Positions 13,801 to 24,200 of a DNA stretch of 64,000 bases are shown here, piece after piece. Every line of letters starts with the position of its first letter. Position 1 is the stretch's first letter. The notes under the pieces are model-generated. The model saw nothing but the letters and a program-made list of their open reading frames with translations. It ran no database searches and was not told the origin of the DNA. The stretch spans positions 1,778,244 to 1,842,243 of the forward strand of contig CAJNOP010000028.1 of the NCBI GenBank assembly GCA_905250075.1, read 5' to 3'. This DNA is from Rotaria sp. Silwood1. Lineage: Eukaryota > Rotifera > Eurotatoria > Philodinida > Philodinidae. The position numbers and the translations under genes are program-made.

Positions 13801-16800
13801 TCCTTCGAACATGCCAATAAGTTGAGCACCCAGTGCTAAACCAATATTATGTAACATACATGTAGCTAATTTAGCTCCTCTTGTCATTGTTTCATAACGT
13901 GGTTGAATAAATGCATATGGTAAATAGGAAAGAAACCACAAACCACCAGCACCAGCAGCTGCACTATTTGCTGGAAGAAAAAAATACATTAGAATACTAT
14001 TTCATTTAAACAAATATGTTATTGGAGTCTGTTTGAAGCTGAAATATGAAATTCACATATGTTCTTTAATCTCATTATACTAATACAAAATAGGTGAAGT
14101 GAAAAGTCTCTCGCAGATTACAATTGTTTTGCATGATAATCAAGCCGCAATGACTAAGTGACTACACGTATTCAACAAATATGCACAAGTTACTAACGGC
14201 TATTGGTCTCGGATCACTCGTCTGATAGCATGTTGCCTATGTTGTAGTATACACCTACTCTTACGGCTTGTATATGGCTAGTTAATGTGTATGGAGATTT
14301 CAAGCTATGAAACGCAAGAACACTGCGTCAAGTCAGCCTTCTGTTCACAGCTACAGCTAATCATATTTCAAGGAAAGATACCGAGCTATTAAATCTGACA
14401 TTAGGCAACACACCCTACCAAACATAGTTGAAAGGCAGCGGATTATTCTTTTTTCAAGATTATTGGTTGCCAAAAAAGTTGGCCTTGTTGCTATTTACTC
14501 GTTATTTTTCTTTTTTGTATACGGTTTTTTCTCAATTTAACATTATTATTACTCTAAACATTGATTTAGCTGGTGAATAAGCATGTTGTACCTATCCATT
14601 ATTTTAATGAGTTCATCAACTCTGATATTGATTATGATAACGTGATCGAATCACGCTTTTTTTATATTCACTATATGATGACTGAGGCAAGTCAATGCAT
14701 CACTAGAAGAGATGTGAGGAACCAATGCTGATCCCGGTAATCGGAACGAAGAACAAGAGAAAGCGATTTTCGGAAGCGACACCAAGACCCGAAAAACTAT
14801 GTACTATTCATCTATTATCATCATCCTTCATCTTTTACAACGTCAATAGAAATTACTATCTGTGCAAAATTTTTAAAAAAACCTGTACTATTTAGAACAT
14901 TTGCAAATTTATTTCAGATATTCAAATTTCGAGGAAGACTTTAGAATTTTCTAGAATACTCTGAACCTGGTCGTTAAAGCTTTACATCATTTTTTCCATC
15001 GCTAAGAAACTCTGGGAAATGAATCTGACGCCTTTTTTCTTAGTAGCTGAAATTCGTTAAGAAAGATGCAGAAATCTGCAAAATTTGGACTTAAAAATTA
15101 CATCCACTATTTCCTTCGAATATCGATGTGAGTTTCATAAAAAAAAAGTATAATTCAACGTTTCTTTACCTTTATCAAAAAGTGTACTTATTAAGAACAT
15201 AAAACATATTGATGTAATTGAATACGTAAATAGAAAGAAGAAAACTAAAGTTATGTCCGATTCTCCAATAACTGAACTTGGATCACCAGTTGTTAATGGA
15301 ACTTTAACAATATAACAAACAGCTATGAGTATATCAGCTATGGTCAAAAAAACAAGTGATCGAGTAAACCACGATAGCCAATGTATCCATCCGCTAAGAC
15401 CCATAATAGTCATAGCAATCTAAAATTTTCGCAAAAGGTTATTAATTTTATTTTGAACTTGTTTATTATATATACATGTACCAACCTTTAAACCGTTTTC
15501 TTTTTCATAAACAATATTTTTAACTGTATTAATAGCCGCAAATATATATGACATAATAAGTAAAAAAGGAAACCAAACTTGAATGACAAGTACAAAATTA
15601 TCTTCTTTATAAGGTGGAAATGGATAACGTTGAAGTTCAATATTAATTCCCGATGAATCAAATGTTGAATTAAGTTCATTAAGAATTTCCATATCAACAG
15701 CTTGTTGTAATGCAAGAAAACCTTTTATAAAAACAAACAAACAAATAAATAAATAATCAAATATAAATCATAATTAGCTATTGACTCACCTTCTTGATAA
15801 TAACCTAAATTAAAATTCAAAAAAATTGAAATTCAAAAAAATATATTTAAATTTTATTTAACTGACCAGGTGTTCCTCCAGTTTCATTATGAGTATTTCG
15901 TGGTCCAATAATCGGAAATAGTGGATACAGTAAATTTGTACGCCAATTATTTTGACCATTAAAAAGAGTTCTAAAATAAAAGTTAAAAAGAAAATCCTAA
16001 TGAAACAAACAAAATAAAGTATTGTCAAATATACCCTAATCCAGAATTTCTTAATTTCGCTGCAAGACGAATTTTATACGTTATATTTAATTCGAAAGTT
16101 AAATTCGTAAATACAACACCACCAAGAAAATCTGATCGTGGCATTTTGCTATTAACGTCTAGGACAAGTATATTTTCATTATCATAACCTTTTTCTAAAC
16201 AAAGAAAAATATTTTCGAATAAAATCAATTTATTTAGTTCTAAACAACTTACCAGTTAAATTTAGTCTAGCAGCTACTCTTTTCATAACTTCATTAGTAA
16301 AATTTGTTTTTGGTGTATAAGCAATCATTGATATAGTTTGATTAGGAAATGGAGGTAAATGATCAATAGAAAATGGTTCATAAATTTTACCATTTGGATG
16401 TTTTTCTGATTTAACAATATGTCTTATACCAAGTAAAAGAAAGCCAAAAAATACTGGTAATGTTATTTCAAGGAATGTTCGTATTGGCATACGTTTTGTT
16501 AATATAAGATTTTTCCATAGAAGAAGTGAATAATGACGACCGAAACGTCGAAACCCTTTGTTAGTACTACCGTCGGCCATATCTAGAAACAAAAAAAAAT
16601 AAAAAATGAATAAATTTAAAAAGTAAATTCAAATAAGATAAATAATGAAATCACTCAACGTATTGATGATCTAGATGATGCTTGAGAAGGTGGACCGGAG
16701 TTAGTTTTCACAAGCGGACGAAGAGCAAACTCTGTCATTATATTTTATCAAAGATAAAGTCAACAGAAGATGTGTGCATTTGTGTGTGCCTTATTACATA

Positions 16801-16940
16801 GAACAAGATAAGTAATCAATGAAGAAAAAATAACAAAACAACAGACGCCTGTTGACGGTCTCGCTCAAACTTTAAGGATTTTTGTTACACTTACTCTTTA
16901 CAGGTGCTTGCATCTTACTATCGTGTATTTTTGGTGCCAT
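4862..16940 (-). CDS. ABCA: ABC transporter, subfamily A (full transporter, ABCA3-like)
   Basis: Twenty-five exons join in phase to 1864 residues, the usual length of an ABCA3-type lipid transporter with a small first luminal domain. Order: N-terminal helix (~76-96), glycosylation-rich loop, first membrane domain, NBD1 (Walker A GHNGAGKST 606-614, LSGG 705-708, LDEPTSG ending 734), a second N-terminal helix and large loop rich in N-x-T/S, second membrane domain, NBD2 (GVNGAGKTT 1557-1565, YSGGN from 1656, LDEPTTG 1679-1685). All ATPase motifs are intact. Exons (5' to 3'): 16940-16895, 16731-16660, 16582-16253, 16194-16035, 15970-15867, 15804-15790, 15721-15486, 15419-15170, 13970-13797, 13746-13587, 13536-13362, 13297-13189, 13121-13092, 13025-12871, 12802-12697, 12616-12539, 12470-12355, 12292-12226, 10975-10696, 10657-10485, 10345-9723, 8945-8495, 8414-7643, 6849-6287, 5211-4862. 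The first two exons are the least certain; translation could instead start at Met41 (16580). The donor at 10696 has a rival near 10720. Confidence 0.93.
5405..5650 (-). repeat. Dispersed repeat family A, copy 1 (intron of ABCA)
   Basis: Read on the minus strand, this stretch matches the copy at 53545-53795 in order along its length: a TTTGTCTCGGATCA-like block, TATGCTAACTAAGTT, CTGCTCTCGTGGCTA, GCCACTATGTATGGG, CTGCAACTAGG and ACATACCTCAAGGTAGC followed by AGACAGG. It lies in intron 24 of the ABCA gene. No protein-coding potential or tRNA-like promoter boxes were seen. Confidence 0.7.
5710..6145. repeat. Fold-back (long inverted repeat) element B1
   Basis: The segment 5712-5815 is repeated in reverse complement at about 6037-6145. 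Shared blocks are GATGAAAAT, TTCTGAAAAAC, AATTCAAGTTTTTCATCT and CTGGA, with a centre of about 220 bp. It lies in the last ABCA intron beside a family A repeat. Long inverted repeats with no coding content are typical of MITE or fold-back elements. Confidence 0.7.
14190..14425 (+). repeat. Dispersed repeat family A, copy 2 (intron of ABCA)
   Basis: Located in the 1.2-kb intron 8 of the ABCA gene. It carries the family blocks in order: CTAACGGCTATTGGTCTCGG, ATCACTCGT, TAGCATGTTGCCTA, CTCTTACGGCTTG, GTGTATGG, TCAAGTCAGCCTTCTGT, CTACAGCTAA and GACATTAGGCAACA. It is more diverged at the end than copies 1 and 4. Confidence 0.65.
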
Positions 16941-17343
16941 TAGAAAAACAATGTGAGCTGTAATATATTTGATAACTTATGATACAAAAAGGTTCTGTTT
17001 AGAGGATAGTTGTATGTATATATATTTGTTCTAGATAAGCGTATCGAATAAAAATTTATTATTGGAGAAAAAAATAAGAGTAGTTGAAAAGAATTCAGCT
17101 TGTGCCAGAGGTAAATAAGAACATTTATTCTAGTTGTTTTTCTATGTGTCCACATAAAAATATGCTTAGTCATTCTTTCTTTCCTTAGATAAAAAAAATA
17201 GTGTTGCTAGATTCTTTTTTCTTTATTGTTTTCCTATGTTCTTTGTATATATACAAAATGACTCACAAATATCGTAGCACAAAAAAAAAACAGAAAATGT
17301 GAATAAAGTTCAAAAATAATAATGATTAAATTGTTTATTTGAT
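16941..17343. other. Short spacer between RAE1 and ABCA
   Basis: About 400 bp between the RAE1 stop codon and the ABCA start, both genes on the minus strand. Just downstream of the RAE1 stop, on the minus strand, is an AATAAA polyadenylation hexamer (17334-17339). The rest should hold the ABCA promoter or 5' leader; no specific element was recognised. Confidence 0.5.
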
Positions 17344-18512
17344 CTATTTTTTTGGTTTAGGTTTCATTTCTTCGAAACATTGTCGAAAATAGATTGCATT
17401 TTTTTTTGTTTGTACATTTCCTTCATGACCTTTATGCCAATCATATGAACTTGCATAAGCAAATAATTGTCCACGACTATCAAATGTACAACATGTTATT
17501 GGTTGATCATTAATAGGATCACTTGTCTTTAATTTTGTTCGATCATCTTTATCCCAAAAACTATAACGACCATCACTACCAACTGTAGCTAATGTACCAT
17601 GTATAGGATGAAAAGCAATATCATTAACAGCAAATATATCTTGAGTATTAGTTGGTGGTTGAGGAGTTGAACGATGACATTTAAATGTAAAATTATCTAC
17701 ACTTGGATTAGGTGTGTCAACATACATTATAGCAACGCGACCTTCTATTGATCCAACAGCAAATCCATTTGGATTTTTTGATTTATCTGTAAAGATTGAT
17801 ACACAACGATGTTGATATTTTAATAATGATTCTATTTTTTTATATTCAGTTGGTCCTTGATCAAGTGAATAAACTTGTATAGCACGATCAGCTGTTGTTA
17901 TAACAGCCATAGGACCAAAAACATCAGCAGCATATATACGTTCACTAAGTGCTAATTGTTTTAATGGTGTTGATTGACGTGTATCCCAAAATTTAACTAA
18001 AATACAAGAAGAAAAAAGAAACATGCTATGTATTTATCCGTATAGAAAACAACAAGGTTTGTTTTTTTTTCTCTACCTGTTCGATCCCAACTTCCAGTCA
18101 TTACACATGTATATGATGGTCTTTGAATATAATGAATTGTTCTAATAGGTTGATCATGTGCTGCTATTTGAACAAATGTATTTGCTTGTAAATCCCACAT
18201 TTTAGCTGTTTTATCACAACTAGCTGTAAATACTTTTGAACCATCTTCAGACCAACAACAACTTAATATAGGTGCATCATGTTTTTGTATTGCTTTTGGA
18301 ACTGATTGTCCATTCGATTGTATTTCCCAACAACGTATGTCATTTGCCCATGAACTTGCTATTAAATATGTTTGTGGAACTGATAATGGAGAAAATTTTA
18401 AACATGATATAGCATCATCTGGTGGTTGCATGATTTCTAAATCTTTTTGACCTAATACTAATGTGTTCGCTGTTGATGTTGTAGCAGATGAAAGACCAAA
18501 TGGTGTCGTCAT
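17344..18512 (-). CDS. RAE1: mRNA export factor RAE1 (Gle2), WD40 protein
   Basis: Two exons (18512-18077, 17996-17344) join in phase (D-R-T-V-K-F-W-D) to 362 residues, close to the length of animal RAE1. The protein is a WD40 propeller: repeats are visible at [42 protein letters not shown] and [10 protein letters not shown]. The N terminus (MTTPFG, then [18 protein letters not shown]) and the C-terminal YDWHKGHEG segment are RAE1 hallmarks that separate it from the related BUB3. In the family, RAE1 binds the GLEBS motif of NUP98 at the nuclear pore and acts in mRNA export and spindle assembly. An acceptor-like TTTTTAG lies about 30 nt upstream of the ATG. Confidence 0.96.
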
Positions 18513-19163
18513 AATGACTATGTATTAATCTAGAACTAAAAATTAATTGTTTATAAAAGATTTTCTACATATGTAAACAAATCATGAGTTAATTCGTTCT
18601 TTTAGACATTGATATGAGAAAAACCAAAGAATTTGATGAAGTTATTCAGTATTAAATTTAGTTCACATTATGTTTGTGAAGGCAAGAATGTATTTCTAAA
18701 ACTAATGATGTTTCTAAAGAGGGAATTTTACTAGATACTTTCTTTCGATTTCAAGGATTCCTTTGCCTATAGATGATGTATAGTATTCTAGTGGAAACTA
18801 TAAAAGAACTTGAGTTTCTAGTGAAACTTCGCGAAGCTTTTCAACTTTTATTATAGCTGTTCGCTAGAGACCCACATCAAACTCGATCATTTTCAGAACA
18901 GTCGTGCTTTTTTATTTTATCATGAAAATACTTCTCTTATGTAGTAACTCATATGAAGGATTTTAGAGCTTCAAGCCTTCATATGTCCGAGTTATAAACT
19001 TTTCAAAATATTCTTGTCTTATTCATTACGTTATGAAAAGTTTTTTTTTTTGTAAAGTCTATAGCTCGAACATATGCAGTTTTCAGGTTCTGAAACTCTT
19101 CGTATAAGCTACTGCATGTGAAATCTTCCAATAAAGGTACTTTCAAGACAAAATAAAGAAAAC

Positions 19164-19457
19164 ATGACTTTTCCAGAAACAATTGAATTCCATAGTAGAG
19201 TACTACACGAGTACAACTTTTCGCAGCTGTATCTGGATCTCTACTACCGATTGTCATGGAATGACCAAAACGCATCCGATGATGTTTGGAACACACCGAT
19301 TCTTTGTCTCACAGCGTATTCTCTGTTCTTTTTCTTTGGCCTATTTTTGATTCTCTCTTTCATGACATATACGGTTTTTTCTTTCACTGCTCTTCTTATC
19401 ATCTGGATTTTTACTTTCATTTTCATCACACCTGTTGGGTGTAGCAAAAATGATTGA
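19164..19457 (+). CDS. Doubtful small membrane protein ORF
   Basis: An open frame of 97 residues with a hydrophilic first half and two adjacent hydrophobic stretches (about residues 52-72 and 74-91) that could be a helical hairpin in a membrane. I do not recognise a family. The start ATG is followed a few codons on by an acceptor-like CTTTTCCAG, so if real it may be an internal exon rather than a complete gene. Phe/Leu/Ile-rich frames arise easily in T-rich DNA, so this may well be chance. It sits close to a fold-back element. Confidence 0.15.
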   Translation: MTFPETIEFHSRVLHEYNFSQLYLDLYYRLSWNDQNASDDVWNTPILCLTAYSLFFFFGLFLILSFMTYTVFSFTALLIIWIFTFIFITPVGCSKND

Positions 19458-19572
19458 GTAACAATGACTTCACTATTTGCTATCACAATTTTGATAGTAA
19501 AATTAACCCTTGTCGTCAAAAAATAATAGAGCTGTCGAACATAAACGTGTTGAGTAGAAGAAATATTTAGTC

Positions 19573-20150
19573 GCCGACAAAAGTGTAGCCCGTATTAAAA
19601 TGAACTTTTCATATTATTTTGACATATAAGAATAGAACGCAACACATATATCTACACAGATGTTCGAGATATTTGCACAGGACATAGTAGTTTTATGAGT
19701 ATTTGCTTTCTCTTTGAGTAAAGTAAAAATATGTGAATACATCCGTTTTTGAATGACTTATTGAGAGATAAGATGAATTGTATGATATGAGATCGAAATT
19801 TCTAACTAACAGATTTTTAGTGAACGAATTACAATTCGAAATTTTGCGTTCAGTGTTCTTGGTATTGTCTGCTGACGGAGCACAGGCAAAACTCTTCCCG
19901 CTGAATGTTCAAAAGTTATAAACTTGAACTCACTTCACACGATTTATCTCATCTCTCAACAAGTCATTCAAAAGTGGATGTATTCACATATTTCTTTAGT
20001 TTGCTCAAAAAGAAGCAAACAGCTGTAAAACTACTATGTGTTGTGTATACGTCTTACACTCCTCTATATACATACGTATCGTATTCTATTCTCATATATC
20101 GAAATAATATAAAAAGAATTCATTTCAACAGGGGCGTAACATTTGTTGTC
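19573..20150. repeat. Large fold-back element B5 with ~225-bp arms
   Basis: The left arm (about 19573-19800) returns in reverse complement at about 19915-20150. Shared blocks in order: CGACAA, AAAATGAA, ATATTATTT, AGAATAGAA, CAACACAT, ACATAGTAGTTTTA, TATGTGAATACATCC, TTTTGAATGACTT, TTGAGAGAT. A loop of about 115 bp separates the arms. A transcript through it would fold into a very long hairpin. No coding content; most likely a MITE or fold-back transposon. Confidence 0.8.
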
Positions 20151-21204
20151 GATTAATTAAGTAATTAAAAAAGGCTATGAATCTTCAAGACAGAAGATAT
20201 TAAAGGTGATATGGTTCGCGCAAGATGTGTCGAGCTTATTGACACTGCTACAAAATGATGTTGCATTTTCCACTAGTACATGCTGTACTAAGCGGAAAAC
20301 CAGGACTAAAACGATTGGTCGCGCTCATCACTACTATAAATTCTATTTCCTGTTACACTTTTTAACTACACACTGTGATTTATAAATGTGTATACTTATG
20401 AATTCTGTTATCCTATGTTTCAGGCTTTCGATCAAAGATAAAGGCTAAAGAAATAAAATTAAACTATACGTACTATTCACTACTTAAATTTCAAACAAAA
20501 TCATCTTTAAAATCTATGAAACTTACTTAATTAGATAAAATACGATTAATATTTATTCAGTATTGCTTATATAATTCTAATCATCCAACTTGATGAAGAA
20601 GAAAATTTTCCATATCAAATTAATATCTCATTTGAACTATCTATGAATTGAATATATATAGATCAACTCTTAGAAAAAGTTCATCGTTTAATTTTCGTCT
20701 GCTATATACCAAATCATTACTTAAGACTTTGAGAATTTTTTTTTTGGTGTTGTTGCGTAGATTTGTCGAAAGACGATCTTTAATTAAAACAAAAACGCAG
20801 TGTATTCGACATTTTAATATAAGTTTACAAATCAATATAAGAAAAAAAATGCAATGTTTGCTTTTGTTTAAACAAAAATAGATGTTGAGAAAGGAACAAA
20901 AAACAAGACAAAGACAAAAAAATCTTATACAATGAAAAAGACGGGATAATCTACCTAATTAATAATGATTTTTTCTTTTTTTTATACATTGCAAATCTAT
21001 ATGGCCAATATTAGTGTTTTTTTCGTTTTTTATGAACACAAATAGAAAAAAATACACAAAGGCAAACGAGATGATAACCAAGAAAGCAAAGAAGAAAAGT
21101 TTTCTATATACAAAAAAAAGAAAAACATACACTGTGGAATTATTAAGCGAGAAACTTTTTATTTTCATAGATGTCGATGTTTGATTTTGGATTATTTTAC
21201 TTTT

Positions 21205-24200
21205 CTATACACAACTCGATGGATTGGTTGGATTTTTTACTTCACATAATTGTGAAATACTTATGTCACATTGAGATACACCAGCACCAGCTCGACATAT
21301 ATTGATACTTGCTACAGATGTCCATCTAAATAAAAGAAAAAAAACAACATATTGAAAAATAGTTAAGAAAACAAAATATATTAATGAACTCACTGTTGAG
21401 TTTCAGCATCATAAGCTTCGACTGTTTTTAAATACGTCGAACCATCATGTCCACCAACAGAATAGATACGACCACCTTATGTAATAAAAGCACTATAAAT
21501 AAAATTAATAATGAAGAAATCTTTTTACCTAAAGTAGCTGAACCAACACCACCACGACATGATGTCATATTTGGTACCATTGTCCAAACATTTGCATCTG
21601 GATCAAAACATTCCACTGAATCAAGTGGTGAATTATCATCAAAACCACCTGAAATTCAAATCAATCAATAGAACAAAAACAAAAAATGCTTTCACTTAAT
21701 TCTTACCAAGTATATAAAGTCGATTATTAAGTACAGTTACAGATGCACCAGCTCGTCGTTTATTCATTGAAGCTATTGGTGTCCATTTATCATATGATGG
21801 ACAATAACGCTCACATGAATTTAACGATGAACTACCATCATTACCACCACAAGCATACAAATAACCCTACAAAGACACAAAATTTAAAATAGTGAACAAA
21901 AGTCCCCCATTCTCCATATCTCGACTATTGGATATCAGTGTCCGACATTGATCAAATTTTCGTGGCTCGAGTCAGATACTGCCATATATACTATATGTTG
22001 AAAAATTTGCGAGAACACACACTAAACTAACCTATTTATCCTTGTAACTTTATAACTATGAAAAAAAAGAACTTTCTGAGTTGGTTTGTTTCGGATATCT
22101 ACCGTATCAAATTCATCAATCCCGTTTCTAGAATTGTAGACATTTTTTCATAACTACTTGGATGAAAAAAAATGATCTGCTAGTTTCTGAAGACCTTTAT
22201 TCAATAAATAGTACAGTCAATCGAGTTGAAACTTCCACATAAGCTATGTCTGTAATTGTGCATTCTTACAGACAAGATTCGCGAAAGAGTCCTCCACGAA
22301 ATGAAAAGTCCATTTGGAAAAAGCATCATGTCCGTACAGAAGACTCGTGACAGTAGAATGATTTGGTTTTCAGACCTTTCGTTCTTCAAAAATTGAATTT
22401 CGAATTTCGACTTCAAACTTTGAACGAACAAATTTCTTAATGAGATTACTTACGTTAGTTGTGCAAGTTTTACTTTCTATAGTATTTGTTTTCTGCAGGT
22501 GTAAATATATGGATCACATAAATCTCATCAAAAACCTAGTTTGTGGAAAATTTGAAATCGAAAGTTCATTATTCAAACGCCTTGATGGAAACCATAGGCT
22601 TTTGCTGGAGAATTCAGTAAAATTTCGTTATCTCGAGAACGAAGCGTCGGGAAGTAAAATCATTCTAGAACTTTTTAGCGCTTATCAAATAAAAATCGTC
22701 TCAGTAACTAAACGTTTAAAATAAAAAATAGGCAGCTTTCATCATAATTCACACTGTATATAAACAATCGGAGTGATCTTGAGCTTCTGAACTAAATTCT
22801 TGTATCTTCATAGTCAAACTTATAAATTTGATGTCTTACTTTGAGTGCTGCTACAGCTACGCCACCACGTGCTGTTGACATAGATGCAACTGTACTCCAT
22901 GTATTATGTTCAATATCAAATCGTTCAACAGTATCAAAACATGTCGAATCATCAAGTCCACCAACAGCATATAATGGACCACCTAGACAGCCGACAGCAA
23001 TACCACGACTAAATTAAATACGTACTAATGCAATAATAATAAAAAAAAAAGCAAAAGTTATATTACCGCCATGTATTCATTGGTGCAAGAGGTTCCCATC
23101 GATTTGTTTGTGGATCGAATACTTCGGCACTATTTAAATGAACATTTCCATCATGTCCACCAATGGCATAAACACGACCATTTACAGCACATACACCAAC
23201 ATGACGTCGTCGTGTTGTCATTTCTGATATATAAAACCATCGATCATGTCTTAAATCATAGCATTCGACCTAAAAAAAAAATCATATTTCAAATTTCATA
23301 TAGAAATAATAGAAAAATGATTACCGATTTAAATGGATCACCCGTAGCACCACGACCACCGACACATAATAAAACACCTATTTTCATACATAGATTTTCT
23401 TTGATAAAATTCAAAGAAATTTTTACCTGCAGCTGTTTTTCTAGGAATAATTTTTGGTCCCATAGGTGATTTTGTTGTTAAAAGATTTGCTTTTTTAAAT
23501 ATATATACTTTAGCTTCATCAAGTAAATCTCTACATGTTAAATTTGTTCGAATTAATTCTTCTTGTGCAATAACAGTTAATAAATATTCAGTATTAATTA
23601 ATGGTAATTTAACTTCTTGTAATAGATCTTAAAAGAAAAACAATTAATAAAGTTTTCTTTTAAATATTATAATAGATAACCCAAAATTTTGAGATAAAAT
23701 GTTCTTTCAATTTTCCACTGATGAAGGAGTATTTTAGAAGATTGCTAAAATGTTTTACTGATTACAAGAGTTATTTAGGGCGTGGGTGTGCAAGAAGAGA
23801 CTACCAAGAACTACATTCACTCGCATAAAAGATTGAATTCCTAGGGCAAAACTTGTTTCATGAAAAGTTCACACCCACATCCTAACGACTGTTTGTCTTG
23901 GATCATCCGTTCAATTACATGCAGACTACATTGTGACATACACTCACTCTTGTGGCTCATTGATGTCTATGAAATGTGAAAGAATTCTAAGTCAGCTTAG
24001 CGTTCAGTGTAGTAGTAATAAGTGGAGAAAAGATATGAGGCTATTGACTCAACCGCTAGGCAACACCCTATATCGAAAATCAGAAACATTCGTCCTTCCT
24101 AATTGCTCAACAAATGAAAGAATATTTTGTCTCAAAACGTTTAGATTCATCAATTATTTTTCATACCAGCCAGATGAACTGCTCGTTCTCTTGGTGCATG

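Larger units (their letters stand above)
18513..21204. other. Intergenic region between RAE1 and KLHL8
   Basis: About 2.7 kb holding a large fold-back element (19573-20150, listed separately) and one weak open frame (19164-19457, listed separately). The rest is A/T-rich with short runs; 18948-18984 can form a hairpin around CATATGAAGG/CCTTCATATG. The last few hundred bases before 21204 should be KLHL8 3' UTR. Confidence 0.4.

Noticed and set aside
22440..22724. 94-codon plus-strand open frame in KLHL8 intron 8
   Set aside because: Opposite strand to the host gene, overlaps repeat-like sequence, no family match.
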